From Paludibacteraceae bacterium (lineage in GTDB: Bacteria > Bacteroidota > Bacteroidia > Bacteroidales > Paludibacteraceae), in contig CAJOCN010000015.1 of NCBI GenBank assembly GCA_905233255.1, forward strand, positions 1 to 37,455: a stretch of 37,455 nucleotides of DNA, in the 5' to 3' direction. Below, piece after piece: positions 6,999 through 16,269 of this stretch; within the stretch, counting starts at the first letter, position 1; the number at the start of each line of letters is the position of its first letter. Under the pieces are notes generated by a model. The model did no database searches. It saw only the letters and a list, made by a program, of their open reading frames with translations, and was not told the DNA's origin. Both the position numbers and the translations under genes were made by a program.

Positions 6999-9133
6999 TC
7001 AATAAATCCTTTTCGGCGAAGCAGGTTCTTGGGGTCCGCCTCTTTGCCACGGAACTCCAGATAAAGCTCCTGCGCATCGCGGGTACCGCCCTGCTCCAGC
7101 AGGTGACGGAAACGCTTGGCGGTCTCCGGCTCAAAGAGGTTGCCTGTCTCCTTGAAGGCAGCAAACGCATCGGCGTCCAGCACTGCTGCCCAGGTGTAGC
7201 TGTAGTAGCCTGCCTCGTAACCCGTAGTGAAGATGTGGTTGTAGAAAGTCGGTCTGTAACGGACGATGATCTCGTCAATCATACCCATCTTCTCCAGACT
7301 CGCTTTCTCAAAGGCGTTCACATCGAGTCCCTCGGCGGTCGTCAACTCATGGAAATCCATGTCGAGGATGGAAGCGGATAGAAGCTCGGTGGTCACAAAG
7401 CCCTGATTGAACTTACCGGCGGCGTTGATCTTCGCAATCAAGCTGTCAGGGATCAGTTCGCCTGTCTGGTAATGGAAAGCGTAGGTCTTGAGCACCTCCG
7501 GTTCGTAGGCGTAGTTCTCCATGAACTGCGAGGGCAGTTCCACAAAGTCACGCGGGGTGTTGGTGCCCGAGAGAGATTTATAATGCGCCTTCGACAGCAG
7601 GCCGTGCAGGGCGTGACCGAACTCATGGAAGAGGGTCTCCACATCGTCCATCGAGAGGAGCGAGGGGTTGCCGGCGGTCGGTTTGTTGAAGTTACCCACA
7701 TTGATGATCACGGGGCGGTGATCCGTACCCTCGGCATCGATATACTGGGGCAGGATGTTGTTCATCCACGCACCCGGGCGTTTGCCTGCACGCGGGAAAT
7801 AATCGGTATAAAGGATGCCGACGAACGTGCCATCCGCCTCCGTTACCTTGAATACCTCGACCTCGGGGTTATACACCGGCATGTCTTTGAGCGGCTCGAA
7901 CTGCAGGCCGTACAGTTTAGTAGCCACGCCGAACGCGCCCTTGCGGACGTTATTGAGTTCGAAATAGGGCTTCAACTCCTCCTCGTCCAGCGCATACTTG
8001 GCGCGACGCAGTTTCTCCGCGTAGTACCACCAGTCCCAAGGCTGGAGAGATTTGTCATTTGACATTTGACATTTGCCATTTTGTAGGTCCTCGTCCAGAA
8101 GTTTCTGGAGTTCAGCAGCCTCACGTTTGGCAGCCTCCAGAGACGGCGCCCATACGGAGGCAAGGAAAGCGTCCACCGTCTGGTGGTTTTTCGCCATACA
8201 ATCCGCTAAGATATAGTCCGCCGCATTGTCGTAGCCGAAGAGTTTGGCTTTCTCGATGCGGAGCTCCATCTCGCGGATGATGACGGCTTTGTTATCATTC
8301 TCGTTGTCGTGGTTCGCACGGGTCGTGTAATCCATCAGCAGCTGTTTGCGCAGTTCGCGGTTCTCGCAGTACTGGAGCACCGGTGTGAAGGAAGTACGCT
8401 TGGGCGTAAAGAGCCACTCGCCCGGGTGTCCGGCAGCGGCAGCCTCTTCCGCCGCAGCCGTTTTGGCAGACTCCGGCAGGCCCTTCAGTTGTGCCTCGTC
8501 GGTCACGAAACGCTGGCACGCATTGGTCTCTGCCACTACGTTGTTGCCGAACTTGAGGGAGAGCAGTCCCAGTTCCTGGTTGATCTCTTTGAGACGCTCT
8601 TTCTTATCCTCCGGCAGGTTGGCACCGTTGTCGGCGAACGACTTGTAGGTCTCCGTCACGAGACGCATCTGCTCGGGGTTGAGCCCCAGTTGGTCACGCT
8701 GGTCATAGACGAACTTGACGCGTTGGAAGAGTGCATCGTTGAGGATGATACCGTCACTCAGTTCGGAGAGCATCGGGCTCACTTTCTCGGCGATCTCGTT
8801 CATCTCATCGTTGCCGTCCGCCTCCAGCACATTGAAGAAGACGCCGGTTACGCGGTCCAGCAACAGGCCGGAGCGGTCGAGCGCCACGATGGTGTTGTCG
8901 AACGTCGGCTCCGCTTCGTTATTCACTATAGCCTCTATCTCCGCCTTGTTCTGGCGGATAGCCTCCTCGAAAGCAGGGAGGTAGTGCTCGTTCTTGACTT
9001 GGTCAAACGCCGGCACACCATAAGGAGTATTCGGCTGGTTTAACAACGGGTTGGATTCATTACCCGTCTTGCTGCATGCTAATAAACTCATAGCAATAAT
9101 ACCTAAAACAAGTGTTCTTTTCATATTAGTCAT
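6995..9133 (-). CDS. dcp: M3-family metallopeptidase (Dcp-like peptidyl-dipeptidase), lipoprotein
   Basis: Zinc peptidase that removes C-terminal dipeptides. It is 712 residues, the usual length for the Dcp/oligopeptidase A group. The zinc site HEFGHALHG lies at about residues 501-509, and the third-ligand region EFPS-equivalent VELPSQFMENYAYEP follows. The N-terminus (MTNMKRTLVLGIIAMSLLAC) is a lipoprotein signal with the lipobox cysteine at residue 20, so the enzyme is probably anchored in the periplasm. A second ATG at 9124 would also work. It starts 3 bp after the asmA stop. A 7-bp repeat at 8051-8084 adds QNGKCQMSNDK before the WDWWYYAEKLR region. Family assignment is firm; substrates are unknown. 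Confidence 0.93.
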   Translation of the reverse strand: MTNMKRTLVLGIIAMSLLACSKTGNESNPLLNQPNTPYGVPAFDQVKNEHYLPAFEEAIRQNKAEIEAIVNNEAEPTFDNTIVALDRSGLLLDRVTGVFFNVLEADGNDEMNEIAEKVSPMLSELSDGIILNDALFQRVKFVYDQRDQLGLNPEQMRLVTETYKSFADNGANLPEDKKERLKEINQELGLLSLKFGNNVVAETNACQRFVTDEAQLKGLPESAKTAAAEEAAAAGHPGEWLFTPKRTSFTPVLQYCENRELRKQLLMDYTTRANHDNENDNKAVIIREMELRIEKAKLFGYDNAADYILADCMAKNHQTVDAFLASVWAPSLEAAKREAAELQKLLDEDLQNGKCQMSNDKSLQPWDWWYYAEKLRRAKYALDEEELKPYFELNNVRKGAFGVATKLYGLQFEPLKDMPVYNPEVEVFKVTEADGTFVGILYTDYFPRAGKRPGAWMNNILPQYIDAEGTDHRPVIINVGNFNKPTAGNPSLLSMDDVETLFHEFGHALHGLLSKAHYKSLSGTNTPRDFVELPSQFMENYAYEPEVLKTYAFHYQTGELIPDSLIAKINAAGKFNQGFVTTELLSASILDMDFHELTTAEGLDVNAFEKASLEKMGMIDEIIVRYRPTFYNHIFTTGYEAGYYSYTWAAVLDADAFAAFKETGNLFEPETAKRFRHLLEQGGTRDAQELYLEFRGKEADPKNLLRRKGFIE
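8051..8084. repeat. 7-bp tandem repeat (TTTGACA) inside the dcp gene
   Basis: Units TTTGTCA, TTTGACA, TTTGACA, TTTGCCA and TTTTGTA. They are translated in frame as QNGKCQMSNDK, between a helix rich in E/L/Q and the conserved WDWWYYAE segment. Confidence 0.8.
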
Positions 9134-9136
9134 TGA

Positions 9137-12100
9137 TTATTGTATTCGTACGTTTTTCTCCATCGACTGCTTGATCATCCGGCGCAGTTCCAGAGATTGC
9201 GTATCGGCTTTCTGGTACCAATGCGGCTTGAAATCCTTGGCGTACTTACACTTCGCCAACTTGATTTGGAGGTTGTCCATCGAGCCGCCTACGTGTACAC
9301 CTAAATAAATAGGACTGAGGACATTGATGTCGTAATCAAACGTCAGGTCGGTTTTATGCCGTCCGCCGAGTGCCACCATGTAGTTGTCCATCTGGACGCA
9401 GAGCGGATAGACGTCTATCTGGTCCTTATAGACGGTCAACTCGGCATTGATGGAATCAATGCGGTTCTCGGTCTTCTTCTTGAAGAGCAGCAGTTTGGAT
9501 ATCTTCGAGAACGTCTCGCCGTCCAGCACCACAAGGTCCTTGCCGGTGAGCGAAGCAGCGCCGCGGAGAGTACTGATCTTCGGCTGGTACTGACTGTTGA
9601 GATAGGTTTCAGCCGCCAGATGGAACTGCGCCGCGCCCTTGAACGAACTGAGCATCGGCACCATCTCCTCGAGGTTAGGGATCATCGTCAGCAGCTCATC
9701 TATATCCACATCGATCATGTGGTAGTCGAAACCCACATAAAGATGGTTACGCCGCGGAGTGCGGTACATAGCGGTCAGCTGCAGTTTGGCAGCGCGGCAG
9801 ACAAAGCCCATCTCGTCGAGGATCATCTTGCCGTCCTTGATATAAAGGCCACCCTTCAGATCCTTAGCCACCTGATTGAATATCACCACCTCGCGGGCGT
9901 GGGTATTGAGCGCCAGATTGACGTCGGTGGGAACGAGGAAAGGATCCGACTCGGAAACCCCACCCGTCCTCCCCTCAGGGGAGGTGGCAGTAGCATTCTC
10001 TTCACCCTCTCCTGAGGGGAGGGACGAGGAGGGGTTACTCTCTTCGCTACCGCTATCGGCGGAGAACCACGCCATGAGTTGGTTGGCGTCGCAGTGGTCG
10101 GATACCACATCTAACTCGCCCTCTAAAATACCCTCGTGCCGGAACCATTTGCCGATATTGCGGACGTTACCCTTGAGGTTCAGATCGCTGTTACCTAACT
10201 CCACGCGGGCATCGTTGATCGCCATCTCGCGGTTGGAGTAACTGAAATCGATAGACGGGATATATACCGGTTCGGGGAGCCGTTCCGGCATGTTCGCTTC
10301 ACCGTTCTTCAGCTTGACCGCCAGACGCGGATTCCATTGCAGGAGGATATTTTCCTCGCCGGCTTTGTACCGCGCCGCCGCCTCGAGAGACAAGTCGCCG
10401 GTCTTGGCACTCAACTCCTCACCCATGCGGGCATTGAGGGCTGCGGTGTGCAGCTTGGCTTTGAGCCGCGGTGCGGATTTGTCTTTGCGTCCGCCGGAGA
10501 CGGAAGCCTCCAGTTGGGAAGCCTTAAGGTCTGCCGTAATATCCTTGAAGAACCCGTCGAGCGCGTCGCAGGCGAGCGTCAGTTGGGCTACCGGCATAAC
10601 GGTAGTATCCTTGGTGTTATACTCGGCGTAGAGTTTCAGTTTGGGTGCATCGATGGTGCCGCCCATCGAGTCCATAGCCAATTCTACCGGACGCTCGGTC
10701 TGCAGCCCTACCGCCGCGTAAAGCACCGGATCTTTGGAGAGTACGTTACCCGCTTCCAGTTGACAATTGACAGTTGACAATTGACAATTGAGAGGCGTAG
10801 CCATCGCAAAGTCCAGTTTGTCGGTCGTGAGGTCTATACGTACCCAGTTGACCTTCGGTTTGGAAGGTTTGGGGTTAGGCAGTTGGAGCGTAGCGTGGGT
10901 CTTAGGCAGGTCAGCGACCATCGAATCCATCGCATAATGAATATCCGTGAGATTGAGGTCGGCGCTGATCTTGCCTTTCTCCAGACGCATGTCGGTCAGG
11001 TCGTCCAGACGGATCTTGGCGTTCGCTGTACCCTTGGCGCGGCCGTTGAGGGTCATTGCCTCCGGCAGGAAATAGGCGAAGTCCGGCAGGTTGGCGTCGA
11101 GGTTCAGCGCGAGGTCGAGAAGCATGTTACCCGTCAGGTCGGACAATTGAGAATTGACAATTGACAATTGAGAATTGCGCGTCGCGGCGTACAGTTTATG
11201 AATCTCCACATTCGAAACCTCTCCTTCTGTCAGGCGTATATCCGCTGTGGCGTCCATTTCTACATCCCGGAGCGTATAGGGCAGCGGTTTGTAGCTACCC
11301 TCGCCGTCGTCCAAGGTCAAATGCGCTTGTACCCGCGGCATTTGGTGGTCAGAGACGAATCCCTGAATGGTAGCCTCGAGTGCGGTTTCGCCGTCCACAT
11401 CGAGGTCTTTGAGCGACTTGGTGAATTTCTCCGGCACGAGTGCCAAGAGGGGTTTGATCTGCCATTTGCCCTTGGTTGCCACACCCATATTTATCCCGAT
11501 GGAATCGAGGATATCTGCCGTTCCGCTGAGTACCAGTGCAAACTCATTGACCGCCAATTCTGCTCTGCGGAAAGCAAAGTGCATGGCGTCCAGGTCGGCT
11601 GCTACAGGGGCGTCGAGTTTCAGATGCAGGGAGTCGGCGTACCGCTCTCCTTTTAATTGCGCGCACACGTTGCGCGCGTCGAGGGAAAGGAAGATATCGT
11701 CCCAACTATTGGCGTTAGCCGCCACTTCCGTCTCGCCGAGTGAGGCACAGATTGTGTCCTTTTCATCGAGGAAAGTGATGTAGTCCGCCTCGATCTTCAG
11801 ACCGTCCACTTTCAGTGCCTTGAAGGGCAGGGAGAAAGCGGAGGTGTCCTCCTCCGTAGTGTCCGGCGAGGTAACGAAGATACCCGTGAGGTTGGTTGTA
11901 CCGTCCGGCGCGATGTAGAAATTGACCCGCGCGTCATTGAGCGTAGCTTCGTGTACATGGAGGTTCTTATGGTTCAGAAACTCCTTTACATCGACCGTGG
12001 CAATCAGGTGCTTTGCCTCTACCACAGTGTCGTTCTGCGAACCGGCTTTTGGATTAATGATGAGCAGTCCATCTGCGCGGAGACCGAACCGCGGAAAGGT

Positions 12101-12289
12101 GGAAAAGAAGGTCAGATCGACCTCTCCAATCTCGTGCTCAGCGGTGATGAACTTATCCGCTGCCTGACGGGCGATGGGTGTCAGCCGCTCGGGCGTGAAG
12201 ACCACGTAGATAGCGATGGTTGCCACCACCACTACCGCCAGCACAATGCCCAGAAGCGTCCAACCGATTATTTTGAAAGCACGTTTCAT
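9137..12289 (-). CDS. AsmA-family protein
   Basis: 1050 residues. One N-terminal membrane anchor (about residues 8-32) is followed by FTPERLTPIARQAADKFI, then a long beta-rich periplasmic region with repeated DLNLTDIHY/DVDIDELL-like strands. This is the architecture of AsmA/TamB-like proteins, which in other Gram-negatives form grooved bridges for phospholipid traffic to the outer membrane. The start overlaps the upstream lipoprotein gene by 4 bp (ATGA). It carries two heptameric repeats (translated SQLSIVNSQLS near residue 375 and NCQLSTVNCQLE near 505) and an inverted pair of family-B palindromes (near 750-778). Family: good confidence. Specific role: inferred. Confidence 0.87.
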   Translation of the reverse strand: MKRAFKIIGWTLLGIVLAVVVVATIAIYVVFTPERLTPIARQAADKFITAEHEIGEVDLTFFSTFPRFGLRADGLLIINPKAGSQNDTVVEAKHLIATVDVKEFLNHKNLHVHEATLNDARVNFYIAPDGTTNLTGIFVTSPDTTEEDTSAFSLPFKALKVDGLKIEADYITFLDEKDTICASLGETEVAANANSWDDIFLSLDARNVCAQLKGERYADSLHLKLDAPVAADLDAMHFAFRRAELAVNEFALVLSGTADILDSIGINMGVATKGKWQIKPLLALVPEKFTKSLKDLDVDGETALEATIQGFVSDHQMPRVQAHLTLDDGEGSYKPLPYTLRDVEMDATADIRLTEGEVSNVEIHKLYAATRNSQLSIVNSQLSDLTGNMLLDLALNLDANLPDFAYFLPEAMTLNGRAKGTANAKIRLDDLTDMRLEKGKISADLNLTDIHYAMDSMVADLPKTHATLQLPNPKPSKPKVNWVRIDLTTDKLDFAMATPLNCQLSTVNCQLEAGNVLSKDPVLYAAVGLQTERPVELAMDSMGGTIDAPKLKLYAEYNTKDTTVMPVAQLTLACDALDGFFKDITADLKASQLEASVSGGRKDKSAPRLKAKLHTAALNARMGEELSAKTGDLSLEAAARYKAGEENILLQWNPRLAVKLKNGEANMPERLPEPVYIPSIDFSYSNREMAINDARVELGNSDLNLKGNVRNIGKWFRHEGILEGELDVVSDHCDANQLMAWFSADSGSEESNPSSSLPSGEGEENATATSPEGRTGGVSESDPFLVPTDVNLALNTHAREVVIFNQVAKDLKGGLYIKDGKMILDEMGFVCRAAKLQLTAMYRTPRRNHLYVGFDYHMIDVDIDELLTMIPNLEEMVPMLSSFKGAAQFHLAAETYLNSQYQPKISTLRGAASLTGKDLVVLDGETFSKISKLLLFKKKTENRIDSINAELTVYKDQIDVYPLCVQMDNYMVALGGRHKTDLTFDYDINVLSPIYLGVHVGGSMDNLQIKLAKCKYAKDFKPHWYQKADTQSLELRRMIKQSMEKNVRIQ
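9956..9988. repeat. Family-B palindrome, first of an inverted pair in the asmA-like gene
   Basis: ACCCCACCCGT followed by CCTCCCC (9968-9974), loop TCA, GGGGAGG (9978-9984). It is translated as SPEGRTGGV. The second copy, 10001-10037, is in the opposite orientation. Confidence 0.82.
10001..10037. repeat. Family-B palindrome, second of the inverted pair in the asmA-like gene
   Basis: CCCTCTCC (10005-10012), loop TGA, GGGGAGGG (10016-10023), then ACGAGGAGGGGTT. This is the reverse complement of the family consensus, so the two copies face each other about 12 bp apart. It is translated as NPSSSLPSGEGEE. Confidence 0.82.
10757..10793. repeat. 7-bp tandem repeat (TTGACAA) inside the asmA-like gene
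   Basis: About five TTGACAA/TTGACAG units. They are translated in frame as NCQLSTVNCQLE. Confidence 0.85.
11142..11178. repeat. 7-bp tandem repeat (TTGACAA/TTGAGAA) inside the asmA-like gene
   Basis: Five units alternating TTGAGAA and TTGACAA. They are translated as RNSQLSIVNSQLSD, about 130 residues before the sister copy at 10757-10793. Confidence 0.85.
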
Positions 12290-12726
12290 TTCGTCGTGAC
12301 TACCTTAGTGAAATAGTATTTCTTGGATTTATACTCTTTCTCGTAATACTCGAGGTCAGTGGAGGTTAGTTTGGAGACCACATAAATCTTCGGAATCTCC
12401 GCACCGCCGTTGTCCATGAGGTGGATCTCGGTGAGGTTGCCGTCGGTCTCAAAGAGGTACTTGAACCAACCGTTACCTTTGGGCTGCAGTTCCTCTTCGT
12501 AGGTATCCTCCGCTTCGTCCCATTCACGACCGTAGAGGTACTTGGCTTGGTCCGACTGCTCGGTGGTGAAACGCACGAAGTGCCGCGTACCGTTCTCCTG
12601 CCAGAGCCCCTGCAGATCACTCAAAGAGTATGAGGGGTTCTTGTCTCCGCCTAACATGGAACAGCTGCTAAACGCAATTCCTACGATGGCAACGAGTGCC
12701 AGATAAATAATTTTTTTGCTATACAT
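12286..12726 (-). CDS. Small lipoprotein, lipocalin-like size, function unknown
   Basis: 146 residues. The N-terminus has a basic start, a hydrophobic stretch and the lipobox AFSSC (Cys near residue 21), so it should be a lipid-anchored envelope protein. The mature part has SLSDLQGLWQENGTRHFVRF, a beginning seen in small lipocalin-like lipoproteins, then alternating polar/aromatic strands, ending KKYYFTKVVTTK. I do not recognise a specific family. It starts 3 bp after the ileS stop and overlaps the asmA-like gene by 4 bp, so it is translationally coupled to both. Confidence 0.82.
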   Translation of the reverse strand: MYSKKIIYLALVAIVGIAFSSCSMLGGDKNPSYSLSDLQGLWQENGTRHFVRFTTEQSDQAKYLYGREWDEAEDTYEEELQPKGNGWFKYLFETDGNLTEIHLMDNGGAEIPKIYVVSKLTSTDLEYYEKEYKSKKYYFTKVVTTK

Positions 12727-12729
12727 GAT

Positions 12730-15700
12730 TTATGCTTTTTGGATTGCTATGTTGATATTATATCCGTCCATTTCGAGAGTCGAAAGACCGCTTTGCTCAA
12801 AGTCGAAAGTCGAAAGCCTCAGTTCCGTAGCGAGGACTTGGCTCTTGATGTAATCGGCACAATGCAGCACGGCGTTGTGTATCTCGGGCTTGTCTTCCAA
12901 CGTAATAGCGATGCGGTCGGTAATCTCGAGACCGGAGGACTTACGGAGGTTCTGAATACGGTTGATGAGCTCGCGCGCTATTCCTTCTTCTATCAGTTCG
13001 TCGGTCAGTTCGATGTCGAGGGCGATTGTCAGGATACCATTGTTGGAAACGAGCCAACCCGGCATGTCTTCCGTCAGAATTTCCACATCCTCGGGCACTA
13101 TCGTGCAGTTGAAAGTTGAAAGTTGAAAGTTGAAAGAACCTTCGGTTTCCATCTTCGCGATGTTGTCCTGGGTCATCGCATTGATGGCGGCAGCAAGGGC
13201 TTTCATGTTCGCGCCTACTTTCTTACCGAGCACTTTGAAGTTCGGTTTGATCTTCTTGACGAGCTTGATCTCGCTCTGCTCTGCGGGCACTACGACGAGT
13301 TCCTTCACGTTCACCTCGGATTTGATGAGGTCGGCTACATGAAGCAGGGCATCGGTAGTCTCTTTGTCCGGCGTAGGTATCACGGCGCGTTGCAGCGGCT
13401 GACGCACGTTCTTCTCGGCGCGTTTGCGGAGCGAGAGAATCATGGACGTAGCCTGTTGCGCGAGATACATCTGACGCTCAAGGGTTGTATCGATGAGTGC
13501 CTCGTCGGCTACGGGCCAGGTACTTAAATGCACGGATTGCTCGCCTCGGTCGCTGACCGCGGTCAAATCGCGGTAGAGGCGGTCGGCATAGAAGGGTGCG
13601 TTCGGTGCCATGAGTTGGGCGACCGTCTTGAGGCAGGTGTAGAGGGTCTCATAAGCTGCTTGTTTGTCAGCATCCATCTCTCCGCCCCAGAAACGCTTGC
13701 GGTTCAGACGCACGTACCAGTTAGAGAGATCGTCCTGTACAAAATCCGAGATAGCTCGTCCGGCTTTGGTCGGTTCGTATGCCTCGTAGGCTTCAGTGAC
13801 CTCTTTGATGAGCGAATTGAGCTTAGAGAGGACCCAACGATCGATTTCGGCAACCTCACCCCGACCCTCTCCCGAGGAGAGGGAGGAAGGATTCCACCCA
13901 TCTACATTGGCGTAGAGCGCAAAGAAACCGTAGGTGTTATAGAGTGTTCCGAAGAACTTACGGCGCACCTCGTCCACTCCCTCGGGATCGAATTTGAGGT
14001 TCTCCCACGGGCTGGAGTTGGTGAGCATGTACCAGCGTACGGGGTCGGCGCCGTAGGTATCGAGTGCGCCGAAGGGATCGACGGCGTTGCCGAGGCGTTT
14101 GGACATTTTGTTGCCGTTTTTATCGAGGACGAGACCGTTGGAGATGACGTTTTTGTACGCCACCTTACCCTCAATCATCGTGTGGATGGCATGGAGCGTG
14201 AAGAACCATCCGCGGGTTTGATCCACACCCTCGGAGATGAAATCCGCCGTGCGGGGCAGATCGGCGTTCTCGAAGGGGTAGTGGTTCTGTGCGTACGGCA
14301 TAGCGCCCGAGTCGAACCATACATCGATGAGGTCGAGCTCGCGTTTCATGGGTTTGCCGGAGGGCGAGACGAGAACGATGGAGTCCACGTACGGGCGGTG
14401 GAGGTCAATGACGGAAGGGTCGTAGTTGGCCTTGGAATAATCGCCTACTTTATGGTTCGGCCAAGGGTTGGCTTTCATGAAGCCCGCCTTGACAGATTTG
14501 TCGATTTCATCGAACAATTCCGCGATGGAACCGATGCATATTTCCTCTGTTCCATCCTCGGTGCGCCAGATCGGCAGCGGGGTACCCCAGTAACGGGAGC
14601 GGGAGAGGTTCCAGTCGTTGAGGTTATTGAGCCATTGCCCGAAACGGCCTGTACCGGTGGATTCGGGCTGCCAGTTGATGGTCTTATTGAGGGCGATCAT
14701 CTCCTCGCGCGCCTTGGTGGATTTGATGAACCACGAGTCGAGCGGGTAGTACAGCACAGGTTTGTCGGTACGCCAGCAATGCGGGTACGAGTGCACGTGT
14801 TTCTCCGTGCGGAGGAGCCGTCCGTCGGCTTTCATCTCCAGACAGAGGTGCAGGTCCAGGCTCTCCGCCTTAGAAGCCGCGGTTTCATCGTACTTTCCGT
14901 TGACGGTGAACTGCGGATCATAGGCGTTCTTCACCCAACGACCTGCGTAGCGGCGGTAGAGTTCATCGTTCACGTTGGCTTTATACCACTCCTCATCGAG
15001 GTCCTCGACGAGCCAATATTTGCCGGTGAAATCGACCATCGGACGCGGTCCGTTGTTTTTGGTCTGCATATAAAGCCCCGGCACACCGGCTGCGTCGGCT
15101 ACTTTCTTATCGTCCGCACCGAAAGTAGGCGCGATGTGCACGATACCCGTACCATCTTCGGTGGTCACGTAATCACCGGGGATAACTTTGAAGGCACCCT
15201 CACCCGGGTTGACCCATGGGAAGAGAGGTTCGTACTCGAGTCCGACGAGGTCGGCGCCTTTACCGCGCCAAACGATCTTCGGCTCCAGTGGTTTGCCTTC
15301 CTCGTCCACGCCGCAGAGGTCTTTGGCGTACGCAGAGAGGCGTGCCTCAGCGAGAATAATAACCTCTCCCCGTAGGGGTTCTACGGACGGCCACTGGCAG
15401 TCCGATCGAGCAGAGCTCTTCACTCCGCAAGAGAGGGAGGAAGGCTTTTCGACCGCCACATAATCGATCTTCGGACCCACGCAGAGGGCGGTGTTGGAAG
15501 GAAGCGTCCACGGGGTTGTCGTCCAGGCGATGATGTAAGTCGGAACCCCTCCCTGGCCCTCCCCACAAGGGAGGGAAGAAGGTTTCACCTTAAAGCGGGC
15601 GGTGCAGGTCAGGTCCTTGACGTCGCGGTAGCAACCGGGCTGGTTGAGCTCGTGGGAAGAGAGACCGGTACCTGCAGCAGGCGAGTACGGCTGGATGGTG

Positions 15701-16230
15701 TAGCCCTTATAGAGGTAGCCCTTCTTGTAGAGCTCTTTGAGCAGATACCAGAGGGTCTCGATGTACTTGTTGTCGTAGGTGATATAGGGATCGTCGAGAT
15801 CGACCCAGTAGCCCATCTGCTTGGTGAGGTTGGTCCACTCCTTGGTGTATTTCATCACCTCTCGGCGGCAGGCAGCGTTGTACTCGTCGACGGAGATCTT
15901 CTTGCCGATATCCTCCTTGGTGATACCGAGCATTTTCTCCACGCCAAGTTCCACCGGCAGACCGTGGGTATCCCAACCGGCTTTGCGGCGGACCTGGTAG
16001 CCCTGCATCGTCTTAAAACGGCAGAAGGTGTCCTTGATGGTACGCGCCATGACGTGGTGAATACCGGGCATGCCGTTCGCCGAGGGCGGTCCCTCAAAGA
16101 AAAGGAACTGCGGATGTCCCTCGCGGGTGGATACACTCTTTTCGAATAAATTTTCTTTCTCCCATTGCTCCAGCACCTCTTTGCTCAGTGCGGGCAAATC
16201 CAATCGTTTGTATTCGTTAAATTTCTTCAT
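12730..16230 (-). CDS. ileS: Isoleucyl-tRNA synthetase
   Basis: Class I synthetase that charges tRNA-Ile. 1166 residues from ATG 16230. An upstream in-frame ATG at 16272 lies inside the -7 promoter box and is rejected. The HIGH-equivalent (GMPGIHHV) lies near residues 53-60, the editing domain contains AWTTTPWTLPSNTA, and KMSKR is near 705. Five repeat-derived insertions are translated: near 215-229 (PSSLPCGEGQGGVP), 262-290 (PSSLSCGVK to EPLRGE), 780-793 (PSSLSSGEGRGEV), 1031-1041 (FNFQLSTFNC) and 1137-1152 (LSTFDFEQSGLSTLE). The first two lie in the editing (CP1) region and the last near the C-terminus. No stop or frameshift occurs, so the enzyme should be functional. First gene of a five-gene operon. 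Confidence 0.98.
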   Translation of the reverse strand: MKKFNEYKRLDLPALSKEVLEQWEKENLFEKSVSTREGHPQFLFFEGPPSANGMPGIHHVMARTIKDTFCRFKTMQGYQVRRKAGWDTHGLPVELGVEKMLGITKEDIGKKISVDEYNAACRREVMKYTKEWTNLTKQMGYWVDLDDPYITYDNKYIETLWYLLKELYKKGYLYKGYTIQPYSPAAGTGLSSHELNQPGCYRDVKDLTCTARFKVKPSSLPCGEGQGGVPTYIIAWTTTPWTLPSNTALCVGPKIDYVAVEKPSSLSCGVKSSARSDCQWPSVEPLRGEVIILAEARLSAYAKDLCGVDEEGKPLEPKIVWRGKGADLVGLEYEPLFPWVNPGEGAFKVIPGDYVTTEDGTGIVHIAPTFGADDKKVADAAGVPGLYMQTKNNGPRPMVDFTGKYWLVEDLDEEWYKANVNDELYRRYAGRWVKNAYDPQFTVNGKYDETAASKAESLDLHLCLEMKADGRLLRTEKHVHSYPHCWRTDKPVLYYPLDSWFIKSTKAREEMIALNKTINWQPESTGTGRFGQWLNNLNDWNLSRSRYWGTPLPIWRTEDGTEEICIGSIAELFDEIDKSVKAGFMKANPWPNHKVGDYSKANYDPSVIDLHRPYVDSIVLVSPSGKPMKRELDLIDVWFDSGAMPYAQNHYPFENADLPRTADFISEGVDQTRGWFFTLHAIHTMIEGKVAYKNVISNGLVLDKNGNKMSKRLGNAVDPFGALDTYGADPVRWYMLTNSSPWENLKFDPEGVDEVRRKFFGTLYNTYGFFALYANVDGWNPSSLSSGEGRGEVAEIDRWVLSKLNSLIKEVTEAYEAYEPTKAGRAISDFVQDDLSNWYVRLNRKRFWGGEMDADKQAAYETLYTCLKTVAQLMAPNAPFYADRLYRDLTAVSDRGEQSVHLSTWPVADEALIDTTLERQMYLAQQATSMILSLRKRAEKNVRQPLQRAVIPTPDKETTDALLHVADLIKSEVNVKELVVVPAEQSEIKLVKKIKPNFKVLGKKVGANMKALAAAINAMTQDNIAKMETEGSFNFQLSTFNCTIVPEDVEILTEDMPGWLVSNNGILTIALDIELTDELIEEGIARELINRIQNLRKSSGLEITDRIAITLEDKPEIHNAVLHCADYIKSQVLATELRLSTFDFEQSGLSTLEMDGYNINIAIQKA
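12772..12818. repeat. GTCGAAA repeat with a family-C unit near the ileS 3' end
   Basis: Three GTCGAAA units interrupted by GACCGCTTTGCTCAAA, the family-C word seen in the pot operon. It is translated as LSTFDFEQSGLSTLE. It links family A and family C in one element. Confidence 0.8.
13108..13136. repeat. 7-bp tandem repeat (GTTGAAA x4) inside ileS
   Basis: Four perfect GTTGAAA units, translated as SFNFQLSTFNC before the conserved PEDVEI segment. Confidence 0.9.
13851..13892. repeat. Family-B palindrome inside ileS (connection to anticodon-binding domain)
   Basis: CCCTCTCC (13865-13872), loop CGA, GGAGAGGG (13876-13883), a perfect eight-pair stem preceded by AACCTCACCCCGA and followed by AGGAAGG. 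It is translated as NPSSLSSGEGRGEVAE, just before EIDRWVLSKL. Confidence 0.87.
15359..15445. repeat. Compound family-B insertion in the ileS editing region
   Basis: An 85-bp block with CCCC-GTA-GGGG at the left, a CGGAC/GTCCG stem (15383-15404) in the middle, CTCTT/AAGAG, and a GAGAGGGAGGAAGG tail at the right. It is translated as about 28 extra residues, from KPSSLSCGVKSS to VEPLRGEV, between DYVAVE and IILAEARLS. Confidence 0.72.
15542..15585. repeat. Family-B palindrome in the ileS editing region
   Basis: AACCCCTCCCTGG, CCCTCCC (15557-15563), loop CACAA, GGGAGGG (15569-15575), AAGAAGG. It is translated as KPSSLPCGEGQGGVPTY, immediately before the conserved IIAWTTTPWTL. Confidence 0.87.
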
Positions 16231-16269
16231 TATTGTATGATAAATCGTTTGCAAGCCGTAAAACGGCTG

